Below are positions 39,801-48,800 of a stretch of DNA of 64,000 nucleotides, one piece after another. Position 1 is the first letter of the stretch; every line of letters begins with the position of its first letter. Below the pieces are notes generated by a model that worked only from the letters and a program-made list of their open reading frames with translations, was not told where the DNA came from and did not search any database. Made by a program: the position numbers and the translations under genes. Origin of the DNA: Rhyacophila brunnea (taxonomy: Eukaryota > Arthropoda > Insecta > Trichoptera > Rhyacophilidae); NCBI GenBank assembly GCA_022495005.1, contig JAGYXB010001352.1:310001-374000 (forward strand), in the 5' to 3' direction.

Positions 39801-42665
39801 CTCTGGGACTCGACGACCTCGAAATGGACTATGAGCAGATCATGCACTATTTTCACAATCTCAAGGTACCTTTCAATATCTCATTGTAGTTTCACTCCAG
39901 GAACGTTCGAATAAATAGTCTGTATTCCGAAACAGCTGTCGACTTGCCTAATATTGAACTGCAGAATGATTAAGGGTCGGGGTGCTGTGGGAAGGTCGAA
40001 AAAGAAGAATTTTGAGCTTAGCCTAGATAATCTGTAGACTTTTTAAAATCTTGCTAAAATAATTAGAGAAATGAATAATTTTTATTCCAAAATATGATTT
40101 GTAATAGCACATATCTTTTTATCGGTGGTATGTCGGCAATTGTATATTTTACAACGTTTTTCTTAGCTCGTATTCTTATTTGTCCGTTACAAATCTTGCA
40201 ATCGATTTTTAGCTAACTTCCCGACTAGCTAGACATTTGAAACTTTTAGCCATCTTTAAGTAGAATTGAATTCATTTTCAGTAAATTCTGTTTTGTATGA
40301 AAAGTTATTTCGACACCATTATTGGTTGCTGGGGCTCTGGGGTCCTAGCAACTAAATTATTAATAAAAACGTGCGTTACTATGGAAATCAATATGACATG
40401 TCAAGTACAAATTTTTTTGATCGTGTAAGCTAGTCGAGTCAATTTTATATGGTTCAACAGAAAATTTAAAAATGCTGTATATAAAAAGTCCTTTTTATCT
40501 TGTAATTATTATGATACCAATTCATAGTTTAATTTTAGGAATTGAGGAAATGAGGACTAAGGTGAGGAAAAAGGATTTGAGGAAATGTTGGACTTCAAAT
40601 AATATGTCAAGGCATACGGAATGCAAAATGTTTCATTTTCTCTAAAGTTGATTACAAACTATATTGAATAATAAAATTTACTGAATATCAAATATATCAA
40701 AAATTTAAGATATAATGCTTGTGTTGACAAAATAATAATTTGAAAAGTGCTATAACCACGGACATCTGCGCATCTTTTCTATACACAAGACTGCTTTCGG
40801 CCGCTACGGCAGCGATTTAGGGTAGGTTTGTATCGAAGTATTAGCACTTATTTTAACAATTACAATAAGTTAGCCATCAAAACTGCCTTATCTCGCTTTA
40901 AAATTTAGCATAGCCAAGAGAGGTGCTGTTAAAACATAGCACTTATTGTAACAATTACAATAAGTTAGTTGTAATTGTTACATTAGTTACTTAGATACAA
41001 ACCTACCCTAGATAGCTGCCATAGTGGCTGAAAGCACTCTTGTGTATAGAATAGATGCGCTGATGTACCAAGTTAAATATGGTTTTATTCTCAATTTTAA
41101 CACGATGTTTACAACAAAATACTCTCTTATGGTATTGATATGTTTTATGTGGTCATTAAATGTAAATTACTAAAATGAGAAAACACAAAGTATCATGATA
41201 TTATATACGTTTTTCCTACAAAGTCTACAGATTATCTAGTCCAAGTTCTTCATTTTCGATCTTTACACAGCACTCCGGCCCTTAACACAATTTGGTTTCA
41301 CATAATTTAACTTCTATTCTAGATTGTATGTAGGTATAAACAAATATTAGGTGGTGGTCTTATAATTGAATTTTGTAAGGCTTGCTAATATGTTTTGTTA
41401 AAGCCTCAATTACATTGAGCTTCTTTACAAGCTGTTTATTGGCGAATTTAAAAGCGGGCGATTCAGCTACTGCGATTTGATGATTACACATAAAACTTTC
41501 CATTCGCTGAGAAGCCACAAGCCAGCGACTATTTTGACGGAACGTAGTTCGTTTTTTTACCGGGAGGTTGGTACTGCGCTCTACTGCGCAGAGGCAGTAG
41601 GCCCACACGCTGGCGTGTAGCGTGTAAAGTTGACCGGCTTTCAACTTTTCTCTGTAGAGTGTTTACAACCAGCTTATTAGCTTATTCGATGATTACACTG
41701 GGCGACTTTACAGACAGATTGTAAATTCGCCAATAAACAGCTCGTAAAAAAGCTCAATGTAATTGAGACTTAAGGGGTTGAAAGAATTGCTGGAAAATCA
41801 TGTTAACTATTATACAATCATATTGGTGAATTAATCTGTCAACGGTTTAGACGGTTAACTTATTGTAACAATTAACCACCTCAATACATCAATATGATAA
41901 ACTACTGTCAATAGCCGCCCTGTATATAGAATAGACCCTCTGAGGTTATTGGCAATTATCTAATTACATTTATTTTCAAATTTACAAACAAAGACAAAAT
42001 CGTTAGAAGAGAATCTTTCAAAGTCGAGCAAAGAAAAAATGCGTGAGGGAATGTAGATTCATCTACCGTCAAATCAATAAGACAATAATTGACACCCCAA
42101 TTATTGGGGTGTTTAAAAATAATACCATTTTTTTATCAAAAATAATTATAAATTTTGACATTTCTCGGATTTTGAAAAACATCGTAGCTGCCAAAGGGCT
42201 AATTAACTTGCTACATATATAAATAACATTCTTGGGGTGAATGACTAACATGCCTGCTGGTGGCGGTATTAAGCGGAGAAGAATTTTCCAATAAATGATC
42301 ATAGTTTGTGCATGATCCCACAGGAATCGAACGCCTGAGTAGAGGAGATCATTGCAAAGATTCGTCAGATTCTGTCAACGTTTAAATATCAGCATCTCAG
42401 CGGCGGTACGGGCACCGACCCGACACCCAACCAGACGCCCGTGAAGGTGGCCAACACGACCGCCGCCGTCACCGCCGCACAAGACCTCTGTTTAAACAAC
42501 AACAACGTGGGATCGGACACGGACCAAGTGGGGCTGCTGGATGTGGAGAATCTCCTGAATGGTAACGTCACCGTCTCGACTCCGTGCGTTATCTCCAACA
42601 TCAGGAATTATTCTGCGCATCAGCTGGAATATCTGTTTGACAATTTGAGTGAGTCATACGCATGA
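24702..42665 (+). CDS. TMEM132: TMEM132-family transmembrane protein, 15 exons, 5' incomplete
   Basis: Overview of the gene; the exons are listed separately. Joining 15 exons at AG/GT boundaries keeps one open frame of 3219 bases (1072 residues plus TGA). Residues 1-470 resemble the middle and membrane-proximal extracellular part of vertebrate TMEM132 proteins (motifs such as KGWRVP, FSDGS..PL, LRVTLLLSEDC). The helix is at about 473-495, beginning EIGMY, as in vertebrate members. The cytoplasmic tail of about 577 residues is much longer than the vertebrate tail as I remember it, and is rich in Pro, Asn and Ser. TMEM132 proteins are cell-surface molecules with cohesin- and Ig-like extracellular domains, linked to neuronal adhesion and actin regulation. 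The signal peptide and N-terminal exons are missing and must lie upstream. The family call is secure; the exact exon set, especially alternative 3' exons, is inferred from splice signals only. Confidence 0.9.
25257..25586 (+). CDS. TMEM132: TMEM132 exon, residues 49-158, with polyarginine run
   Basis: The acceptor is TTCCAG ending at 25256 and the donor GTAAGT at 25587. The 330 bases are in phase 0. The exon encodes the family hallmark around VDGSEIRGSSNASV, then TVWMPEFPLEV and KGWRVP. Residues 121-127 (25473-25493) are seven consecutive arginines followed by Ser-Tyr, in the segment where vertebrate members also carry basic residues. This is a possible furin-type cleavage site in the extracellular domain, inferred from composition only. 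The exon is clearly more GC-rich than the flanking introns. Confidence 0.9.
25721..25922 (+). CDS. TMEM132: TMEM132 exon, residues 159-225
   Basis: The acceptor is TTCTTCAG ending at 25720 and the donor GTATTA at 25923. The exon enters in phase 0 and leaves after the first base of a codon. It encodes VYARFLATDHDSGRVSYLVS and a segment on DPRLAVLRGRSL. The SYL...W..VT pattern is typical of the extracellular domain of the family. No unusual residues are seen. Confidence 0.9.
26200..26769. mobile_element. hAT-type MITE family E, copy 2, 570 bp
   Basis: Same termini as copy 1 (CAGTGGCGAAGGGTGGAGGT and its inverse, ending GTCACTG). The flanks GTGTTGGG (26192-26199) and GTGGTGGG (26770-26777) match at 7 of 8 positions, a hAT-type TSD. 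It lies in a TMEM132 intron. Confidence 0.88.
27014..27186 (+). CDS. TMEM132: TMEM132 exon, residues 226-283
   Basis: The acceptor is TTATAG ending at 27013 and the donor GTAATT at 27187. The 173 bases complete the Gly codon split with the previous exon and end in phase 0. The peptide includes GAREIRVGSDKVSI and ends TAQYQ, a conserved Ig-like portion. A hAT-type element (26200-26769) lies in the intron before it and another (27283-27829) in the intron after it. Confidence 0.9.
27283..27829. mobile_element. hAT-type element with TAGAGGTG termini and perfect TSD
   Basis: The left end TAGAGGTG and right end CACCTCTA are inverted. The exact 8-bp TSD GTAGTCAG is at 27275-27282 and 27830-27837. 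It is 547 bp, in a TMEM132 intron. The interior shows AAATACTTAG/CTAAGTATTT repeats and no transposase. Confidence 0.9.
29153..29321 (+). CDS. TMEM132: TMEM132 exon, residues 284-339
   Basis: The acceptor is AATTTCAG ending at 29152 and the donor GTAAAG at 29322. The exon enters in phase 0 and leaves in phase 1. It encodes EGLLDIDIEFSDGSRTPL, one of the most recognisable TMEM132 signatures, then the ADYILRVESLDPDVVAF segment and a final AVGEG. Confidence 0.92.
29494..29772 (+). CDS. TMEM132: TMEM132 exon, residues 340-432
   Basis: The acceptor is TATCAG ending at 29493 and the donor GTATGG at 29773; both junctions split a codon after its first base. The first part (NGELLRVTLLLSEDC) is the conserved end of the last extracellular domain. 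The rest is a low-complexity Ala/Gly/Asn stalk (SKSRGVGAPGKNDATANG and onwards), the expected variable juxtamembrane linker. Confidence 0.9.
29891..30354. mobile_element. Repeat family B, uninterrupted copy
   Basis: Starts ATTATGGCCCCCACATCCTG, contains GGCGGGCCCCCC and GCCACGCCGGGCCCC, and ends CTTGTGGGGGCCATT. It is the cleanest copy and lies in a TMEM132 intron. Confidence 0.75.
30747..30904 (+). CDS. TMEM132: TMEM132 exon, residues 433-485, start of membrane helix
   Basis: The acceptor is ATTTCAG ending at 30746 and the donor GTGAGG at 30905. The exon ends in phase 0. It encodes the end of the extracellular stalk and then MTPVEIGMYVLLAAFCIAIV, the first two thirds of the single transmembrane helix. 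The EIGMY start is shared with vertebrate TMEM132 proteins, so the orientation (N-terminus outside) can be assigned. Confidence 0.93.
31259..31534. mobile_element. hAT-like MITE, 276 bp
   Basis: The left end TAGTGTTTCTCAACCGGTGG and the right end (inverse CAGTATTTCTTAACC) are hAT-like. No matching TSD was found, so boundaries and class are less certain. It lies in the intron that splits the membrane helix. Confidence 0.6.
31839..32058 (+). CDS. TMEM132: TMEM132 exon, residues 486-558, end of helix and juxtamembrane tail
   Basis: The acceptor is CCTTCCAG ending at 31838 and the donor GTCAGT at 32059. The exon enters in phase 0 and leaves in phase 1. It opens with IFVVSCVVYASKFKPL, completing the helix and giving the basic stop-transfer residues. 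It ends with HDWVWLG, equivalent to the conserved HHWVWLGNG motif just inside the membrane in vertebrate members. Confidence 0.92.
32237..32603 (+). CDS. TMEM132: TMEM132 exon, residues 559-680, cytoplasmic tail with WIRS-like motif
   Basis: The acceptor is TTCTCAG ending at 32236. The donor is GTGAGT at 32604, leaving a CA that joins the next exon's G. The peptide contains RATIERHTGHQ, a PPPPP run and NVISFENPNHTELPSQ. VISFEN (residues 623-628, bases 32428-32445) fits the WAVE-regulatory-complex binding WIRS consensus (hydrophobic-x-Ser/Thr-Phe-x-x). An in-frame TGA immediately past the donor would truncate the tail if the intron were retained. Confidence 0.9.
32428..32445 (+). other. WIRS-like motif VISFEN in TMEM132 tail
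   Basis: Six codons encode V-I-S-F-E-N, fitting the consensus hydrophobic-x-Ser/Thr-Phe-x-x used by membrane receptors to bind the WAVE regulatory complex. It lies about 128 residues inside the membrane helix. The match is seen directly; the binding is inference. Confidence 0.55.
33086..33741. repeat. Short-TIR element, probable MITE
   Basis: AGAGCGGAATGCA at 33086 is repeated inverted as TGCATTCCGCTCT at 33727-33739. The interior is not repeated elsewhere in the window. Only 13 bp of terminal repeat and no clear TSD support it. Confidence 0.45.
33806..33950 (+). CDS. TMEM132: TMEM132 exon, cytoplasmic tail, proline-rich
   Basis: The acceptor is CTTGCAG ending at 33805 and the donor GTAACA at 33951. 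The first base completes a split Gln codon and the exon ends in phase 0. It encodes a Pro-rich segment (SAPPLPPHGVPFEG, YRPPVPPHRTPQHP) with PxxP cores that could bind SH3 domains; this is inferred from the motif only. Confidence 0.87.
34177..34310 (+). CDS. TMEM132: TMEM132 exon, cytoplasmic tail, His/Arg-rich
   Basis: The acceptor is TTATTAG ending at 34176 and the donor GTCAGG at 34311. The 134 bases enter in phase 0 and leave AG of a split Arg codon. The peptide starts VLADTIMPPTRRSHHARHHY and ends SYNLDNR. The following intron contains a decayed TTAA-type MITE. Confidence 0.85.
34396..34703. mobile_element. TTAA-flanked MITE family C, decayed copy
   Basis: Homologous to the tandem pair (AGTGAAACGGCAAATAATTT ... 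TCTTTTTAGACCATGCCTCA) and ends at TTAA 34704-34707. The left TTAA is lost and the boundary is approximate. It lies in a TMEM132 intron. Confidence 0.7.
35579..35934 (+). CDS. TMEM132: TMEM132 exon, cytoplasmic tail, Asn-rich and acidic
   Basis: The acceptor is TTTGACAG ending at 35578 and the donor GTGAGA at 35935. The exon completes the split Arg and leaves in phase 1. It encodes MFRDKYYPTNDSAA, an Asn/Gly-rich stretch, NMTSLVDNITSLSKEE, and an acidic segment FEFDVDVQLGNDALCEVVEP. The DSGIG end could serve as a phosphodegron-like motif, but this is speculative. Confidence 0.87.
36288..36530 (+). mobile_element. tRNA-derived SINE, degenerate copy
   Basis: The head includes GGGAACTCCGGGTTCGATCC (B box) followed by AGTGAGGTC, and the tail is ATAATGAATGAATAATAAAT. 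It shares the CTCCGGGTTCGAT..AGTGAGGT block with the SINE at 53299-53488. The A box is decayed. Confidence 0.6.
36868..37133. repeat. Inverted pair of tRNA-like sequences
   Basis: GATGGTGCCAGCGGGACTCG (about 36865) is inverted at about 37112 as TTCGAGTCTCGCTGGCACCA. Each arm is a degenerate tRNA 3' half with a B-box-like GGTTCGAGTC. This looks like two tRNA-derived SINE heads facing apart, not a working tRNA. Confidence 0.6.
37371..37650. mobile_element. TA-flanked MITE family G, intact, 280 bp
   Basis: The termini TGTGTCGCTGAGTTTCAAAA and the inverse TTTTGAAATTTAGCGACACA extend about 40 bp through CCCGCTATAACACTTTTT. TA flanks both ends (37369-37370, 37651-37652), as for Tc1/mariner-mobilised MITEs. 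Confidence 0.88.
38167..38256 (+). CDS. TMEM132: TMEM132 exon, cytoplasmic tail, 90 bases
   Basis: The acceptor is ATTTTAG ending at 38166 and the donor GTGAGA at 38257. Both ends split a Gly codon after its first base, so the exon can be skipped without a frameshift. The peptide GLGEVVYRVKPVGR and onwards is open and GC-richer than its surroundings. It is short, and only phase, signals and composition support it. Confidence 0.8.
39687..39865 (+). CDS. TMEM132: TMEM132 exon, residues 923-982, first C-terminal motif
   Basis: The acceptor is GTGTAG ending at 39686 and the donor GTACCT at 39866. The exon enters in phase 1 and ends in phase 0. The peptide contains VGNPMFSGSPTDK, DDLPTESLGLDDLEM and DYEQIMHYFHNLK, which resembles the conserved C-terminal helix of the family. 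If the intron were read through, seven more residues and a stop would follow, giving a shorter alternative C-terminus. Confidence 0.88.
40762..41066. mobile_element. Long-TIR MITE family A, copy 4 (best preserved)
   Basis: The ends ACATCTGCGCATC and GATGCGCTGATGT are inverted, and the arms extend through CTATACACAAGACTGCTTTC. The interior has TTATTGTAACAATTACAATAA twice, so the element can fold on itself almost completely. It lies in the last TMEM132 intron. Confidence 0.82.
41402..41769. mobile_element. TTAA-flanked MITE family I, 368 bp
   Basis: Flanked by TTAA at 41398-41401 and 41770-41773. The inverted termini contain CTCAATTACATTGAGCTT and GCTGTTTATTGGCGAATTTA. It lies in the last TMEM132 intron and is unrelated in sequence to families C and F. 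Confidence 0.85.
41846..41943. mobile_element. Long-TIR MITE family A, solo right half
   Basis: Starts at GACGGTTAACTTATTGTAAC and ends GTATATAGAATAGACCCTC, matching the right arm of copies 1 and 2. The left half is absent. Confidence 0.65.
42393..42665 (+). CDS. TMEM132: TMEM132 terminal coding exon, residues 983-1072 and stop
   Basis: The acceptor is AAATATCAG ending at 42392, phase 0. The exon runs HLSGGTGTDPTPNQ... and VANTTAAVTAAQDLCLNNNN to HQLEYLFDNLSESYA, then TGA at 42663-42665. The last residues look like the family's C-terminal end. A GTGAGT donor-like site overlaps codons just before the stop (around 42650), so use of a further exon cannot be excluded. Confidence 0.85.
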   Translation, partial: HLSGGTGTDPTPNQTPVKVANTTAAVTAAQDLCLNNNNVGSDTDQVGLLDVENLLNGNVTVSTPCVISNIRNYSAHQLEYLFDNLSESYA

Positions 42666-42991
42666 AGTATTCGCGTACAAGGGGATTGACGATACATAGA
42701 CCTGTAGATAGTTTCATGTTATACGGCTTGTGAAAGGCGTAGATTATTCGACATGTTTCAATGTCTCTGAAACCTTAAATTAATACCAATTATTTAATAT
42801 TATATAATAAGTAAAAACTAACTAAACTACTTCAAAATTAATCATATGAACATCAGTAAACTGTCAGCATTTGGTTAAAGTTTATTAGTTATTCGTAAGT
42901 TTCGTATACAGTAATCCTGTCACTTAATACACTGGAACTTTTATCCGATACGAATTCAGTATGGATAAGTTCTAATAAGTTTATCTGTTAC

Positions 42992-43188
42992 ATGGTGGGC
43001 GAAAGGAAGAGGGCAAGAAGTCTTAAAAATCTAAAAATGGCAATTGAACCATAATACATATGCCTTTATTACCAAATTCCATACAGAGACATTTGAGTTC
43101 CCATACAAAATGGTCTAAAAATTAATCTTCTTTTCGCTGTCCTAAAAGTAGTGATTTTAAGACTTAACGCCTTCTTCCTTTCGCACAC
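42992..43188. mobile_element. Small MITE downstream of TMEM132 stop
   Basis: GGGCGAAAGGAAGAGGGC at the left is inverted at the right as GCCTTCTTCCTTTCGCAC, with AGTCTTAAAA also inverted. It is about 197 bp. It may lie in the TMEM132 3' UTR. No TSD found. Confidence 0.65.
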
Positions 43189-45658
43189 AGAAATAAGTTA
43201 TGAGTTTGCTGTGTAAAAAAACTTACAAACAGCTAATACACCTTAATTCATTGTTTAATTTTTCAATTACTGGTGAATGAAAATACTGATAGTTCCTGAT
43301 TATAAAGGATAATGTGATTTTAAAGGTTATTTATTAAAAGAGTATACTAATTTATTTACAATTAGCTTTGCTATACGTTTTGTACCTAAAGGAATAAGAG
43401 ACATTTTTACATTTCCGAAGATTCTACGCACAAGTATGTTGAAAATTTACTCTCCGAATCCAGGACACCACCATATTCGATAATCTGTCATAACAAAAAT
43501 CCAAATCAGATAGATCAATCTCCTTTTGAAATATTTCCACAAACAGATATTTTGTAAGACGAAAAAATATAAAGTATTTTTCCACTTCCGAACGGATCCT
43601 TGCAGTGATCAAATTAAGTATTAAATTTGAACAATAAAAGAAAAATGAAAGATGCTTACGTTCCTTGAGCATAATAATATAATTATTTATGGTGTCTGCG
43701 ATAAATCTAGTCACAACAGAAGCACGTGTCTACATAGCTTTAACCTGTGTATTTAATATTCAATACAATAATAATGATATAAATACTAATCATATTAATT
43801 GAAAGTTTCATATTTCAACGCTTTCTTTTTAATACATTGCACAAACTCGTGTCGATGGCGGCGAAACGTGAGCTATTTTTGTGGTCGCATTGACAGGCGA
43901 ACCTGTATGTAAATTTTGTGTTATTACTATAAATAAATTAAATTAATTCATAGCTCTTAAAGTGTTTGTAAGTTTAATTTATTATATTACTACGTGACTG
44001 AGTCCTCGTCCTGGAAATGTCTCATTCAATTTTTGTTAATTATATTTTTGGTCAGTTTTTTGTAAGTATTAAGAGAATCACGATTTTTTTATAATAATTA
44101 ATAATAGATATTTGGAATACGGCAATGCATGAATTTGTAATCGGTAGTTTTTTTAACAAATAAATTATTAATATTATTATCATTAAAATGAGACCACTAA
44201 AAACTGCATTAACCATATCAGCTTGTGAAAAAAAAATTAGCGACGTATGCACAAAAGTCAACGTTTAGATTGTGTGGAGTGTTATTAATTGTAACAATAC
44301 ATTAACTAGCACAGCGAGGTTAATAGAAAAAAAATTGATTTGAAATGTATTTTTCATTAAATGTCTGGGAAAAAAATAAGATTTTAAATTTTTTTTACGC
44401 AAGAGTAAAATCTCTAATAGATCTTTAATTTTTTTTTTTAATATACGTATTTATTGTTCTCAGACTTCTCTGTATATTTTCTGTTATGTATTATAGATCA
44501 TTATGTAAATATTTAATTTAAATATTAATATAAAAGATGTATTAAACGTAAACTTGCAACGTGGAAGTAATTATGAATAGTCGAATAAGGGGACGATGAG
44601 GAAATAAATTGTAGATGGCTTCTGTGTATTGTTTAACGATGAATGTATTGTTTTGTAATATAATAGATTAGATTGTTTGTAATTGATTTAAGATGATATG
44701 ATGTTAAATTCTTTTTAATGTAACGATAATACTAAATGATTAATTGTCATTAGATTATGCACCTCGCATAAGACAAAACACTGTGCAGTAGGAATAGTCT
44801 GCTTTAACTGTTAAACAATTGAATTTTTTCATAAAATGTTATCGACACTCGCTCCATAGCTGTAATTTCAGTTGGGGATAAATCCAACGAAATAATGTGA
44901 CCGTATGAATTAATTAATGATATTAAGTTTTACGTTTGAAGTTTTACCCAAGCCAAGCGTACGAGCACATAACAATAACAAAAAAAAAAACTCTGGAGGA
45001 ATAATAAATTATTAAAATTATATATTTCTTATTCCTCTGATTTGTTTTTTATTATGTGCTGTATGCTCGGTATTAAAAATGTTTACAATCAATATTATTA
45101 ATAATGAAATAAGTAACCTAACCTAACTATTTTTTTTTTAAATACATTTTGACAGCATAATAATAATAATATTGATGATTGAATAACCTTCAATTTTATT
45201 CTTCAAAAAAAAAAAAAAAAACAATTGACAAACATTTCTAAAACAATGATTTTATACACCTCTAATATCATGGAGTTAGTTTTATATTGATAATGATAAT
45301 ACTTGTGTTTAGTCCAATAATTCTATCATATTTTGATGTACAACATAAGTGGTCTAATTCATTTAAACTTAGTTTCAGTGAATGTTAAAATTTATCCTGA
45401 TGTTTTAAAGATCCATTAATATTCGATAATTTTAAATATATTTGTAATATTGTGTGTTAAAACGATGTATAATATGAAATTGCCAGCTTATTTCAAAATT
45501 ATCTATAGCATTAATTGTCGGCAAGGAGTCGATATAATTACTAAAATGTCGCAATTTGTAATCCTTTTAGTGTTAAATCTATAAATTTTTTTCATATTTA
45601 TACCCACTACTTTTCCGTAATTCTTTGACGGTTAATTGAAGCTCCCCGTAGTAGTAAT

Positions 45659-45894
45659 CGACAATCTTTGCATCATTGTGGCAGTTTTGACGAGACGGAT
45701 CGATGGCTTAGAAGTGAAAGCACTCAACCTGTGTCTGTGTAAACGATCCTTGTGTCATTATTGCAGTTTTGACAGTTGTATACAATAACGATCTTTGCCG
45801 CATTATGGCAGTTTTGACGAGACGGATCGATGGCTTAAAAGTGAAAGCACTCGCCCTGTGTCTGTGTAAACGATCTTTGTGTCATTATTGCAGG
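45659..45894. repeat. 127-bp tandem duplication with sub-repeats
   Basis: The block with GACGAGACGGATCGATGGCT is at 45690 and again 127 bp later. Each unit also contains two versions of CGATCTTTGTGTCATTATTG followed by CAGTTTTGAC, so four related sub-repeats are present. GC content is higher than in the flanks. Confidence 0.85.
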
Positions 45895-48800
45895 TGAATT
45901 TTAATAGAATAGTGATATATGTGACTTATGGCTATTACATTGTTCTTATCGCTGTAACGTGTGGGAAGCTTCAATTTACCCTTTAAACTATGCTTAAATT
46001 AAACATTTAATATCTGTCATTGACGACTCGCAAATTACTCTTTAAAATGCTTTTTTTTTCATTGATTATCGTACTCTAGTCATCGAAAATGTTTATGTAT
46101 TTATTTATATCCCATACATACATAAATCACATTAATTACATGCATAAAATGAATGGCTTTTCAAATGTGTTTTATACATTGTCATAAATCCTATCATCAT
46201 ATATTTAGATTTGAAATGATGCAGTGATGCATCATCGTTCAATTATCATACGCTTTATATTTCATACCTCAAATCTTCTTATGGAGTGTTTTTAATATAG
46301 ATATTCTGAACCTTTTTTTTGTTAATTGTTATATATTATATTATTTTAAACATGTATTGTATTTTAACATAATGTAAAACCTTCATTATCTGACCGAGGT
46401 ATACATAGAAAGTTTTTGATGTTGATTTAGAATAAAATGGATTAATTGGTTTTTAAGGTAAGTCCTTCCGCTTAAAGACAGCATAATATTGAAGCTAAAC
46501 AGTATGGAATATCATTAAAGACTTTCAATGAGGACTGATCGTTAACCATTAATTCCTTGCTGGTGCGCAAGGTGTACGAGTTATTAAGAAGACATGAATT
46601 ATATCTAGTCAGAGAGATTCGAACCCAGTTGCAAAGGCAATGTAGTATCACTTGTTCTGTGTGGGCGGTTTTTTGGATGCTGAAGGGGAAAATCTGCCTA
46701 ACTTAAAAAATTGTGCATGCATCTTTGAAAATCAGGCTAAAGCAAATCAAATCTCTTTTTGGCATTAGTTTCACTTTTTTTCATTCTTTCCTCAAAGTGC
46801 TTTGCTGGAAGCAGGTTATAGATGTCTACCGTGTCAAGGTCGGATAATCAGGGTTTTACTGTATTTGTGGCGACGTAAACTGACCCACAATCCACATTTT
46901 GTAATATTTTGGAATACATACCAAAAAATCGTACATAAGTAATTTTTAATGTATCACGACAGTACGAAGTTTGAATAACAAGTGACCAAGTATGTATATC
47001 AATTAAACGGTTAGGAATAAAAGTGTGTAGAATCGATATCAACGAGTGGAAACAATCACGACGTAATGTGAACGGATTTATTTTATTTTAGTTGATAGTA
47101 ATTTATCTTCCATATTGTATGATTTTGTAGTTTTTTAAGATGTTTAAACAGTATATTGTTAAAAGTGATAAAAAAATATTATTTATATAAAATAGGCAGC
47201 GGAATCTGTATGATTGTTGGAGATTAGGAGACGATCAGACGCAGAGTTACGATTATAGTAAAAATATTGTAAAAACCCCTCTGCCGTTGGAGAATATGAC
47301 CAGTATTAAATTTGTGACTAATTCTGAAATTCATTTAAAATAATTATCTTATTTCGTGGCTCTTTATATTGTCTCAACTTTTGTAGATTTATCAATCAAA
47401 TTTAATAGAGATTTTTTTTAAATATTTTGCTATATTATGTACCTACTGTAATTTATAATTATTTAATTCACACTCTTGCAAAATATATAAAATCAGCTCC
47501 CTAAATCATAGAGAAATATAATCTTTTTCAATGGGAATATACAATTAAAAAAACTTAACCATTATTAACTTACCATTATGTTAAATTTGATACTTTCATT
47601 GTCCACCTAGGATTTTTTGTAATTTTATTAACACTGGTCATAATTTCTTTGGCTAATTATTTTCAACGCATTGCATCTTCACTCAGAGCAAGAGTTTCTT
47701 GTAAAATTTATTTTATAATAGTACTCAGTACAAGTGTGTTCCCCTTATATAATTAATGTACCTACTTGATGGAAGTTTTAGTCAATTTCTAATTTATAAG
47801 AGTTTTTATACTTTTCCTTAAAGATTGGTTTTAGCGACCCGTATGCATAGAATCGAAACGTGAAATTCAGGTCACAAAAACTGATCATTATTTAAATGTA
47901 CACAACACTTTAAAATTAGATAGTTACGTGTCGGCGGTGGATTATCAGTAGTCTCTGAAGCCAAAGGTTACGGGTTTGAACTCCGTATCTGGCAAATACA
48001 CGCATTGTGTTATTAATCAAGATCACGGACTCAATTTGTTGAGTGAATAACCTAACAGTTATCGTAAAAGAAGGCATATAAAGGTAATATCGTAATTAAT
48101 TAACCATTCTGTTTATATTTATTCCGTGATAAAAAAACCTACTGGATTTAATTCAAAATTTGATTAATTAGAATGCAATTTAATATTTTTGTTCTGAGAG
48201 TGGATGTATGCCTGATCTGTGTTCACTGAAACGGTACGTCTCTGTCACAATGATAATTCGTGGAACTGTAAATTCACTATCCCCTGCACACAGTGCTGGT
48301 GGCGTAATTGGCAGAGACGTATTTACTGTGTTTACATTATTATAAGTAGCTACCTGCACAAACTAGCAAAAGAGACATTCCTTGTAAGAAAAATGTGTGT
48401 ACTTCCATTGTATAAGTTTCTATAGTGACGGTGAGATGGTGATGAATCATGTTATTGTCGTCTGTATGTTTATTATATTGGCGCTGAATCGGCATTTGTA
48501 TCCTTGATTGTCAGTCGAATGCTACTACACTACTACATGTACAATTTATAATTATGAAGCAGTTACCAAATATGTCATTGCATTATTACAAACATTCTTT
48601 ATCATATAACTATACGATAAAAATAAACGTTATTTGTAATTCTTTTTGATTTTTTATTACTTCCCCACATTCTTGTATTACTTTGGTGTATTGAAGTTAA
48701 TCCCTCCAAACCAAAACCTGCCACGCACCACACCCGGTCTTAATCGAGCGTATCGCGTGGCCCTACATTGGCGATGTGAAGCATCTAGTTCAGTTCTAGG

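Larger units (their letters stand above)
42666..48640. other. No coding sequence seen; possible TMEM132 3' UTR and beyond
   Basis: Very AT-rich, with many short palindromes and no exon-like ORF. Candidate AATAAA signals are too frequent to choose a polyadenylation site. It contains the MITE at 42992-43188, the tandem repeat at 45659-45894 and tRNA-like fragments near 46610 and 47940. Confidence 0.5.

Noticed and set aside
47930..48000. tRNA-like sequence with GGGTTTGAACTCC
   Set aside because: The B-box resemblance is weak and no cloverleaf can be drawn; at most a decayed SINE head.
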